Part shown: one piece after another, positions 49,740 through 57,559 of the stretch
How the letters are laid out: every line of letters starts with the position of its first letter
How positions within the stretch are numbered: the stretch's first letter is position 1
NCBI GenBank assembly: GCA_047633175.1
Contig: JBLIEQ010000006.1
Location: 76,199-140,198 of the forward strand
Reading direction: 5' to 3'
Length of the DNA: 64,000 bases
Source: Motiliproteus sp047633175
GTDB lineage: Bacteria > Pseudomonadota > Gammaproteobacteria > Pseudomonadales > Balneatricaceae
Program-made: the position numbers and the translations under genes
Notes under the pieces: model-generated
Told to the model about the DNA's origin: nothing
The model's database searches: none
The model's input: only the letters and a program-made list of their open reading frames with translations

Positions 49740-51464
49740 TCATGCGCTTGGTTCTACTTTCAGAGCCTCGTAGGCGTCGAATTGTGACAGGAATACTTGG
49801 CCCGTCAGTTGAGACAAAAACTGTTCTCCCTTCAAGCGATCCATCACCGGACCCTTAACTTCGGACAGATGGAGCTGAACGCCCATTTCGCCAAGCCGTT
49901 CATTGATCGCTTCGAGAGATTCTAAGGCGCTGAGGTCAATTTCACTGATTGCAGAGCAAAGCAGGATCACATGGCGAATGTTCTTATCGCCAGCGACACG
50001 GTTGTGAATCTTATCCTCCAGGTAGCGGGCATTGGCAAAGTACAGGCTCTCATCTACCCGCAGGGTGACGATATGCGGGGTGGTGATCACATCATGGCGC
50101 AGGATGTTGCGATAGTGTTCAGTCCCGGGGACCTGGCCCACTTCCGCGATATGTGGCTTGGATGATCTGTACAGATGCAACAAGATAGACAACCCGACGC
50201 CAGCAGAGACACCCACTTCAACACCCAGGGTCAAGGTCATGACGATGGTTGCGAGAACGGCTGAAAAGTCGGCTTTTGAGTAATTCCAGCTGCGTTTAAG
50301 GATCGAAAAGTCCACCAGGCTCAGGACCGCAACAATGATGGTCGCAGCCAGAGTCGCTTTTGGCAGGAAAAAGATCAGCGGCGTCAGCGCCAGTGCTGCG
50401 ATGGCCAGACCGACTGCGGTGAAGATACCGGCGGCAGGGGTCTCAGCGCCCGCATCGTAGTTGACGACCGAGCGCGAAAAGCCCCCGGTGACCGGAAAGC
50501 CGCCGCTAAGCGACGCGCCAATATTGGCGGCACCCAGGCCTATGAGTTCCTGGTTGGGATCGATACGCTGACGTTTCTTGGCCGCCAGGGTTTGCGCGAC
50601 CGAAATCGATTCCACGAATCCTATAATGGAGATCAGAAACGCAGGAAGCAGCAGCTGGCCAAGCAACTCGGAAGAGAACGACGGCAGCGTGAAAGGAGGA
50701 AGACTTTGCGGCACTTCGCCGACGATCTTGATGCCGTTATCCGCTAGTCCAAGCGCCCATACGGCGAGCGTTGTCGCAACCACCACGACCACAGGACCGG
50801 TTTTCACGAGAACGCCCGTCAGTCCATCTGAGACGCCAAAGCGTTGCAACAAAGGTTTCAGACCCTTGCGCACCCAGAACAGAAAACCCGTGGCAAGAAT
50901 GCCAATGATAGCGGTGATCCAGTGGGTTTGAGAGAGATGCTGCGCAAGTGATATCACCAGTTCCAGAAGGTTATGGCCATGCGCATCAATCCCGAGGATG
51001 TGTTTGAGCTGGCTGGCGGCGATGATGATACCGGAGGCCGTGATAAAGCCCGCGATGACGGGGTGCGAGAGGAAGTTTGCAACAAAGCCAAGGCGAAAAA
51101 GGCCCATGGTCAATAAAATAATCCCGGACAGCCCTGCTAATGATAGCGCCGCTAGGGCGTATCCCATCGTGCCTTGTTCCACGATATTACTGAGTGCGGC
51201 AGCCGTCATCAGCGAAACGACGGCAACAGGACCGACTGCCAGCGCGCGACTGGTTCCGAAGACTGCATAGAGCATAATAGGCACGATGGACGCGTAGAGA
51301 CCAGCCTCAGGTGGCAGGCCCGCAAGCAGCGCGTAGGCCAGCGATTGCGGGATCAGCATGATCGTCACGATCAGGGCCGCGACCAGATCGTTAGAGAGGG
51401 CAGTTCGGTTGTAACCCCGCCCCCATATCAGAATGGGCAGGTAGCGCGACATATCCATATTCAT
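49740..51464 (-). CDS. SulP-family anion transporter with STAS domain
   Basis: 574 residues from ATG 51464. The SLC26/SulP membrane domain begins LSNDLVAALIVTIMLIPQSLAYALLAGLPPEAGLYAS and contains ALSGGFPVTGGFSRSVVNYDAGAETP. The cytoplasmic STAS domain occupies about 455-560 (TPHIVTLRVDESLYFANARYLED, EIDLSALESLEAINERL). By family it moves sulfate, bicarbonate or other anions. Here, directly behind the sulfide-oxidising genes (58-bp gap), export of sulfite or sulfate is a reasonable inference. A TTG 17 codons earlier is an alternative start. Confidence 0.9.
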   Translation of the reverse strand: MNMDMSRYLPILIWGRGYNRTALSNDLVAALIVTIMLIPQSLAYALLAGLPPEAGLYASIVPIMLYAVFGTSRALAVGPVAVVSLMTAAALSNIVEQGTMGYALAALSLAGLSGIILLTMGLFRLGFVANFLSHPVIAGFITASGIIIAASQLKHILGIDAHGHNLLELVISLAQHLSQTHWITAIIGILATGFLFWVRKGLKPLLQRFGVSDGLTGVLVKTGPVVVVVATTLAVWALGLADNGIKIVGEVPQSLPPFTLPSFSSELLGQLLLPAFLISIIGFVESISVAQTLAAKKRQRIDPNQELIGLGAANIGASLSGGFPVTGGFSRSVVNYDAGAETPAAGIFTAVGLAIAALALTPLIFFLPKATLAATIIVAVLSLVDFSILKRSWNYSKADFSAVLATIVMTLTLGVEVGVSAGVGLSILLHLYRSSKPHIAEVGQVPGTEHYRNILRHDVITTPHIVTLRVDESLYFANARYLEDKIHNRVAGDKNIRHVILLCSAISEIDLSALESLEAINERLGEMGVQLHLSEVKGPVMDRLKGEQFLSQLTGQVFLSQFDAYEALKVEPSA

Positions 51465-51522
51465 GAGCGTCTCGAAGGAGTGATGGCCACCCACTGGGGG
51501 TGGTGCGGAGCGCAAAGCCTAC

Positions 51523-53160
51523 TTATTCAGTAGCAACTTCCTTGGGTTTTGCCAGCCATTCGCGACCCTTGAGCATACCTTTCCAATAGAGGGGGGGCAG
51601 TATTTTTTCTTTGAGAAACCACGCCGCACGGCTTGGCTTTGTGCCGTCGATGATCGCCTTAGGGAAGCTGGGTAGCATGACGCCGCCGTAGCCAAACTCC
51701 GCCAAGACAATTTTGCCGCGTTCTACCGTCAACGGACAAGATCCGTAACCGTTATACTGGGCTACGGGCGACTTACCCTGGATATCCGCGATAATATTCT
51801 CGGCCACGATGGGTGCCTGAATACGTGCGGCTGCCATGGTCTTGGCATTTGGCGCGTTCGTCACGTCCCCCAGGGACCAAATATTATCGTAGGTCTTGTG
51901 ACGGAGGGTGGCCTGATCGACGTCAAGCCAACCTGCCGCATCGGCGAGCGCAGAGACACGAATGAAATCCGGTGCCGTTTGCGGTGGGCAGACATGCATC
52001 ATGTCAAACTCCATCTCAATCCGCTCGACCGGCGTACCTAGCTTGACCACATCGAACCAGGCTTTCTTGGCAGGCCCATCTACAGCGACCAGGTTGTGAA
52101 AGAAGTTAAGATGAGCGCCGTATTTCTTAACGTATTCCATCAGGGCGGGGACGTAGTCCTGCACACCAAAGAGCACGCCGCCGGCGTTGTTGAACTCAAT
52201 GTCGATGTTATTCAGTACACCGCGTCTATGCCATGCATCTCCAGACAGATACATGGCCTTTTGCGGCGCACCCGCGCATTTGATCGGCATCGGCGGCTGA
52301 GTAAAGATCGCACGGCCTTTCTTCATAGCCTCAACAAGCTCCCACGTGTAGGGAGCAAGATCGTATCGATAGTTAGAGGTCACCCCGTTTTGACCCAGCG
52401 TCTGAGCCAGTCCCTCGATTTTATTCCAATCCAGCTTAATCCCCGGACAAACAATCAGGCGTTGGTATTTCACAACGCGGCAACCCTCTAGGATTACGGC
52501 GTTGTTTTCAGGTTCAAACGCGGCAACAGCGGCCTTGATCCACTGAACGCCTTTGGGGATCAGTGATCCCATCGTGCGGGACGTCTGCTGTGCTTCAAAA
52601 ATGCCGCCGCCGACCATTGTCCAGCCTGGCTGGTAATAGTGGACGTCGGCAGGGTCGATGATGGCAATTTCCAGGTCAGGCTTGCGCGCTTTAAGGCTTG
52701 CAGCCGCGGCTATACCGCCTGCGCCTGCGCCGACAATGACGACCTCATAGCGGGTGTCGCCTGTCGTTGGGGTTTTTCTGCCATTCATAATACGGCGCAC
52801 CAGCGTACCCATATCGTATCCAGCGGCTTGGGTCACTGCGAGAATGTCGGCAAGGCCGCGCTGGTCCGCTTGTGCAAGAGACCAGAGGGTCGTAGAGCGC
52901 GTTCCCGTTCTGCAATAGGCGAGGACCGGGCCGGGCAATTCGCTCAGCATCCTGTCGAACGCGGCGGCATCATCATCGGTTACCTTGCCTGCCACAATCG
53001 GTAAATAGACCGCCTCAAGGCCGGCTTTCTTCGCCTTTTTAGCGACCACCTCAAAGGCTGGCTGATCAGCACCCTCACCGTCAGGACGATTGCAGATGAT
53101 CGCGCGAAAACCTGCGTCTTTGATGGCCTGGATATCTGCAGGCATTACCTGTGCGCTCAC
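51523..53160 (-). CDS. Fusion of DUF442-type phosphatase-like/sulfur-transferase domain with sulfide:quinone oxidoreductase
   Basis: About 546-556 residues. The N-terminal domain (1-110) is of the TIGR01244/DUF442 type with the Cx5R loop AYCRTGTRSTTLW, which in this setting acts on persulfide sulfur. The rest is an SQR-like flavoprotein: FAD loop YEVVIVGAGAGGIAAAASL, HYYQPGWTMVGGGI, the cysteine in RLIVCPG and the second FAD motif IWSLGDVTNAPNAKT. It would oxidise sulfide to sulfane sulfur with electrons going to quinone. The first standard start is GTG 53160, but homologous N-terminal sequence (IDIKTLTAGVSVSAQ) continues upstream to an ATC at 53193, 6 nt after AGGAG. Confidence 0.9.
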   Translation of the reverse strand: MSAQVMPADIQAIKDAGFRAIICNRPDGEGADQPAFEVVAKKAKKAGLEAVYLPIVAGKVTDDDAAAFDRMLSELPGPVLAYCRTGTRSTTLWSLAQADQRGLADILAVTQAAGYDMGTLVRRIMNGRKTPTTGDTRYEVVIVGAGAGGIAAAASLKARKPDLEIAIIDPADVHYYQPGWTMVGGGIFEAQQTSRTMGSLIPKGVQWIKAAVAAFEPENNAVILEGCRVVKYQRLIVCPGIKLDWNKIEGLAQTLGQNGVTSNYRYDLAPYTWELVEAMKKGRAIFTQPPMPIKCAGAPQKAMYLSGDAWHRRGVLNNIDIEFNNAGGVLFGVQDYVPALMEYVKKYGAHLNFFHNLVAVDGPAKKAWFDVVKLGTPVERIEMEFDMMHVCPPQTAPDFIRVSALADAAGWLDVDQATLRHKTYDNIWSLGDVTNAPNAKTMAAARIQAPIVAENIIADIQGKSPVAQYNGYGSCPLTVERGKIVLAEFGYGGVMLPSFPKAIIDGTKPSRAAWFLKEKILPPLYWKGMLKGREWLAKPKEVATE

Positions 53161-53206
53161 AGATACACCCGCGGTCAGTGTTTTAATGTCGATGCTCTTC
53201 TCCTGA

Positions 53207-54088
53207 TCAGATACCGTTGATCGGCACTTTTAACATGGGGTTGCCGTCCTGGTCTGTCGGGACCGCTCCGGCACGCATGTTCACCTGCAAGGACGGGATG
53301 ATCAGTTTCGGCATGGAAAGCTGCGCGTCACGCGTCGTGCGGAAGTTGACAAAGTCTTCGCGGGTCTTGCTGTCACCCACATGGATGTTGTTGGCTTTCT
53401 GCTCTGCCACCGTGGTTTCCCATTCGATGGCGCGGCCATTTGGGCCATAGTCATGGCACATAAACAGGCGCATCTCATCGGGCAGGGAGAGCACCTTCAT
53501 GATGCTGTCATAAAGCTTGCCGGCGTCACCGCCGGGGAAGTCGCAGCGCGCAGAGCCACCATCAGGCATGAATATCGTGTCGCCCGAGAAGGTCGCGTTG
53601 CCGACCACATGCACCATACAAGCAGGAGTATGACCGGGTGTGTACATGGCAAATGCTTGCATATTGCCGATCATATATGTATCACCGTCTTTGAATAGCG
53701 CATCAAATTGCGATCCGTCACGCTGAAATTCGGTACCTTCGTTGAAAACCTTACCGAAGGTTTCCTGAATGACCCTGATCTTTTCACCAACGCCGATCTT
53801 TCCGCCCAGTGTTTGCTGAATGTAGGGCGCAGCGCTCAGGTGATCCGCATGCACGTGCGTTTCGATGATCCAATCAAGAATCAGGCCGCGTTCTTGGATT
53901 TCTGTGATAAGCGTATCGGCGGCTTTATAGGTGATCCGGCCCGCCGCGTAATCCATATCCATCACGCTATCGATAATTGCACAATGATCACTGCCTGGGT
54001 CTTTAACGATATAGGTGATCGTATTCGTAGCTGCGTCAAAATGCGCTGAAACCTCAGGTTTGATGGCTATGTCGACGGGATAGGTCAT
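53207..54088 (-). CDS. Blh/ETHE1-like MBL-fold hydrolase (persulfide dioxygenase-like)
   Basis: 293 residues. The metallo-beta-lactamase motif THVHADHLSA, with GHTPAC, SGDTIF and MCHDYG, gives the metal ligands of the family. The pattern (YPVDIAIKPEVSAHFDAATNTITYIV, DYAAGRITYKAADTLI) matches the Blh enzymes of sulfide-detoxification operons, which oxidise glutathione persulfide to sulfite. It is the first gene of the run and is followed 13 bp later by the SQR fusion. The BigR-type repressor often found with it is absent from this window. Codon use of the block looks slightly different from neighbours, hinting at transfer. Confidence 0.9.
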   Translation of the reverse strand: MTYPVDIAIKPEVSAHFDAATNTITYIVKDPGSDHCAIIDSVMDMDYAAGRITYKAADTLITEIQERGLILDWIIETHVHADHLSAAPYIQQTLGGKIGVGEKIRVIQETFGKVFNEGTEFQRDGSQFDALFKDGDTYMIGNMQAFAMYTPGHTPACMVHVVGNATFSGDTIFMPDGGSARCDFPGGDAGKLYDSIMKVLSLPDEMRLFMCHDYGPNGRAIEWETTVAEQKANNIHVGDSKTREDFVNFRTTRDAQLSMPKLIIPSLQVNMRAGAVPTDQDGNPMLKVPINGI

Positions 54089-54239
54089 CTGAGTTCCTCG
54101 ATCTGTTTAGGGCTGGACAGGCGCCCAACTTAACACGCCAATAACCAAGCGGAATAACTCTATTCCTAAAAGTGCTAATAAATTTTCTGTGAGGAGGGAC
54201 TGGGGCTCTATAGGGGGAGGGTGTTTTTTTGTGGTTTTT

Positions 54240-54300
54240 TTTTGTAGGTTAGGCTTCAGCCTGACGGTTTTTTTGGCTGTGCACCAGTCTGTTGTTGTGG
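54240..54300. repeat. Extragenic palindromic repeat module, copy 9
   Basis: TTTGTAGGTTAGGCTTCAGC followed by CTGACGGTTTTTTTGG, the same module as at 48.71-48.75 kb and 54.83 kb. Confidence 0.7.
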
Positions 54301-54384
54301 AGATGCCTGGCTTTTTTTGATTACCATCAGCTAATGGGTGGCCACGGTCATACGACAGGATTGCAGGCAGACGACATTCCCCAT

Positions 54385-54830
54385 TGTTAACCGATGGAAT
54401 CCAGCCTGAAAAAGGCCCGCCGGGTCGAGCCAGGCAGCTGAGGCAGACAAATCGGCAGGATAGCTGATTTGCACAACCGCAGGTTGCCCGGAGGGCGAGG
54501 TACAAGGATGTACCGAGTGAATCCGAATCTGGCTGCCTCAGGCTGGATTTCATAGCGCCGCAGGCGCGTACCCGCAGGGCGGTTTAGTAGGGAGCGCTTT
54601 GATGGACAGGGATGTTCGAATGCCGGGGGGCGGGGCCGTTGTCAGCTCCCGACAACAACGGCATACCTGCGTCCTTACAGGCAATGGCCAGGAGCGGCCT
54701 TTGCTTTGCTTTCTTTGTCGTGTACAAACAAATGAAGCCGCCGGCAGGCGGAACCTCCCTTGATTACAAAGACAATAATTCAAAATTAACTTTTGCAACA
54801 ACAGATTGGGACAGGGCCTTTTTTTTGTAA
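54385..54830. repeat. Long dispersed repeat, copy C
   Basis: About 430 bp. It shares GGCAGCTGAGGCAGACAAAT, CGGCAGGATAGC, TTGCACAACCGCAGGTTGCC, GAGTGAATCCGAATCTG, CTCAGGCTGGATTTCATAGC, GATGGACAGGGATGTTCGAA and CTTTCTTTGTCG with copy D at 63.6 kb, and TCCCGACAACAACGGCATAC plus the AAAGACAATAAT tail with copy A. There is no gene between 54.1 and 54.83 kb. Confidence 0.85.
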
Positions 54831-54834
54831 GGCT

Positions 54835-57459
54835 TCAGCCTGACGCTGCACCCGAACGCATAAACGCCAGAAACTCTGCTTCCGGGAGTGCCTTGCTAAA
54901 GTAATAACCCTGATAAATCTGGCAATCACGGGCGCGCAGCATCCGGAACGCCGCTTCGTTCTCGACCCCTTCCGCTACCGAGATCAGCTCAAAATGATTC
55001 GCCAGCGACAGGATGGCATCGACGATTTTCACATCATCCGGATTTTTATCAATTTCCAGGATAAAGGACTGATCTATTTTAAGTTCGTCCACCGGCAACC
55101 TCTTCAGATAGGCCAACGAGGAGTAACCCGTGCCGAAGTCATCCAGAGAGAACTTCACCCCTGCACGCCCTAGCGTCGCCATAATCTCGATGGCCTCTTC
55201 GATGTTGCGCAAGACCACGCCCTCGGTGATCTCGAGCATCAGACTTTCCGGGGCGATCGCGTACTTCTCCACCATCCCCAGGACCCTGTCGGCGAAGCCG
55301 GGCTGATAAAACTGATTGGGACTGATATTGATCGACACCGACCTCAGGTGACCGAAGATTCCCTCGACTTTCCAGCGCCCCATCCGCTCACACACGACAT
55401 CAAACAACCAGTTACCGAGCGGGAGAATCAAGCCTGAGCTTTCCGCCACCGGAATAAATTCACCCGGAGAGATCCAGCCATACTCTTTATCGTGCCAGCG
55501 CAGCAACACCTCGGCACCTACCACCCAGCCATCCTGATCGACCTGCGGTTGAAAATAGGGTTGCAGTTCAAACCGGGTCATAGCCCCCCGCAACCTATGT
55601 TCCAGATCGAGTCTTCGGTCAGCCGTGCGCTGCAGATCAGGCGAATAAAATCTGATACTGTTACGTCCTGCAGACTTGGCCAGATACATGGCACTATCCG
55701 CGCGTTTGAGCAACTCCTCGGCGTTTTTCCCCGCATCGGGAAAGGCCGCGATGCCGATAGAACAGCCCACTAGATAGTCGTGCCCCTGCAGCTCAAAGGG
55801 GCTGTTAACAAGCTGCTTTATTTTTTCCGCTACCTGCGCGGCCATCAGCGCCGTCTCACCCGCATCCAGTGGCCGTGGTGGCAGGACGATAACGAACTCA
55901 TCGCCCCCTAAACGGGCCAGAATATCCTCCTGACGCAGGGCCTCGCGAAGGCGATGACTCAGTAGCTGCAGTAATTGATCGCCCTTGCTATGACCCAGGG
56001 AGTCGTTCAGGGTCTTAAAGTTATCCAGATCGAGGAACAGCACCACGCCCCGCTCCTCGCGGCGCTGCGCCGAGCTGATCTGCTGCTCCAGCAGCAGGGC
56101 CAGAGACTGGCGGTTGGGCAGCGAGGTCAGGCTATCGTGGTTAGCCTGGTAATGAAGTTCACGCTCTGATTCCTGCTGCAGCATGGCCAGGGTGAGCACC
56201 TCACCCAGGCGAGCGAGGAAGGGCGCCACGGCCTCAGGGTATCCCTGGGTATCGCTAAAGAGAACCAGCACGCCCAGGTCACGGCGCTTAGAGCGCAGAG
56301 GAATCAGCAGGTGACAGACCTTGCCGGCCTGCACGCAGGAGAGGGTCTTGCCCGACTGCGTCGCCATCGATAAGGCATCACCGGACGGCGAATCGGCCCT
56401 CTCACTGCCAGAAAGGATATCCCGGCTCGCCCAGCCAGCGGCAGCGGGACTCCACAGCTGCACCTGGCTTAGCAATGCCAGCGGTGCATACTGTTGCTGA
56501 ATCAGGGTGACGACCTGGCAGAGGAACGGGTCGGTGTCCATCAAGCTGATCGCCAGATGGGCAATTTCTCCCAGCAACCGCTCCTCCTGTGCCAGACGTT
56601 TAAGCATCCGCTCTTTCGCCTTGAGTTCAGAGAGATCGGTCGCTACAGCCACGTAATAGTCGACCTTGGCATCGTCCCCCTTCACAGCCGTAATACTTTG
56701 CCACACGGGGTATGCGTGACCCGCACGCGAGCGATTGATAATCTCCCCCTGCCACCGGCCTGTCGCAAGCAAGGTCTCCCACAAGGAGGCATAGAACGCG
56801 GGATTATGGTGGCCTGATTTCCAGAGTCTCGGCGTCTGGCCTCCCATCTCCGCCTGGCTGTAGCCCGTCAGAAGCTCCATCGAGCTGTTCGCTCGAATAA
56901 TATGACCCTCAGCATCGGTGATCAGAATGGCATCATGGGTATTGAATGCCGAAGCCGCTATCGCCAGTTCCCGGTTGGCGGATTGCAGCTCCAGAGTGCG
57001 TTGCGCGACCTCCTGTTCCAGCCTCCGCTGATAACCTGTCCCCTGCTGTCGAAGCTGGACCTTTTCGAGCACACGTTCGATCGCCAGACGCATCATCTCC
57101 AGATCCTGGACCGGTTTAAGCAGATAGTCCCAGGCGCCTAGGGTCAACGCCTCGATCACATCGCCAATAACGCCCGTTCCCGATACGACTATAACCGGCA
57201 TCAGCGGAGTATTCGCGTTAACCCAGCGCAGTACATCCAGGCCATCAATCCCGGGCATCCGCAGATCGACCAGCACCAGATCAGGCCGCGCCTCCTCGAT
57301 CTGGGCGATGCCCTGCTCGCCGTTTTCTGCCTGCAGCACCCGGTAATCCAGATCCTCGAGGTAGTAACTGAAGCTATTGCGGATTACCGGCTCATCGTCG
57401 ATCGTCAGTATCAGCGGCCTGCCTGCCGTTTCCTCGGGGGAGCTAAGATCGTTCATCAT
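54835..57459 (-). CDS. Response regulator with PAS, GAF-like, GGDEF and EAL domains
   Basis: 874 residues. The receiver domain (14-130) has the phospho-acceptor D65 in VDLRMPG and Lys in LLKPVQD. A PAS domain (about 170-285: AASAFNTHDAILITDAEGHI) follows, then a GAF-like domain (about 300-435), GGDEF (about 440-610, ILARLGGDEFVIVLP with I-site RQED five residues before) and EAL (about 620-865). The EAL domain has GAEVLLRW, SINISPNQF, LEITEGV, LDDFGTGYSSLAYL, DELKIDQSFI, VAEGVEN and QGYYFSKALPE, so both cyclase and phosphodiesterase motifs appear intact. It is the likely output of the upstream kinase. The stop codon and last residues fall in a palindromic repeat module. Confidence 0.92.
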   Translation of the reverse strand: MMNDLSSPEETAGRPLILTIDDEPVIRNSFSYYLEDLDYRVLQAENGEQGIAQIEEARPDLVLVDLRMPGIDGLDVLRWVNANTPLMPVIVVSGTGVIGDVIEALTLGAWDYLLKPVQDLEMMRLAIERVLEKVQLRQQGTGYQRRLEQEVAQRTLELQSANRELAIAASAFNTHDAILITDAEGHIIRANSSMELLTGYSQAEMGGQTPRLWKSGHHNPAFYASLWETLLATGRWQGEIINRSRAGHAYPVWQSITAVKGDDAKVDYYVAVATDLSELKAKERMLKRLAQEERLLGEIAHLAISLMDTDPFLCQVVTLIQQQYAPLALLSQVQLWSPAAAGWASRDILSGSERADSPSGDALSMATQSGKTLSCVQAGKVCHLLIPLRSKRRDLGVLVLFSDTQGYPEAVAPFLARLGEVLTLAMLQQESERELHYQANHDSLTSLPNRQSLALLLEQQISSAQRREERGVVLFLDLDNFKTLNDSLGHSKGDQLLQLLSHRLREALRQEDILARLGGDEFVIVLPPRPLDAGETALMAAQVAEKIKQLVNSPFELQGHDYLVGCSIGIAAFPDAGKNAEELLKRADSAMYLAKSAGRNSIRFYSPDLQRTADRRLDLEHRLRGAMTRFELQPYFQPQVDQDGWVVGAEVLLRWHDKEYGWISPGEFIPVAESSGLILPLGNWLFDVVCERMGRWKVEGIFGHLRSVSINISPNQFYQPGFADRVLGMVEKYAIAPESLMLEITEGVVLRNIEEAIEIMATLGRAGVKFSLDDFGTGYSSLAYLKRLPVDELKIDQSFILEIDKNPDDVKIVDAILSLANHFELISVAEGVENEAAFRMLRARDCQIYQGYYFSKALPEAEFLAFMRSGAASG

Positions 57460-57505
57460 CTACAACCTAATACCTAACGCTTATGGCGTCGTCTTTATGA
57501 CGTCG

Positions 57506-57547
57506 CCTTTATCTCTTCACCTTTATCTCTTCGCCTTTATCTCTTCA
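57506..57547. repeat. 14-bp x3 tandem repeat between kinase and cyclase genes
   Basis: CCTTTATCTCTTCA, CCTTTATCTCTTCG and CCTTTATCTCTTCA are contiguous, preceded by related GTCTTTATGACGTCG. On the coding strand the units read TGAAGAGATAAAGG, each with an AGAG/AAAGG-like purine run, just after the kinase stop and about 50 nt before the next gene. Confidence 0.88.
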
Positions 57548-57559
57548 CCGTCAATAAAG

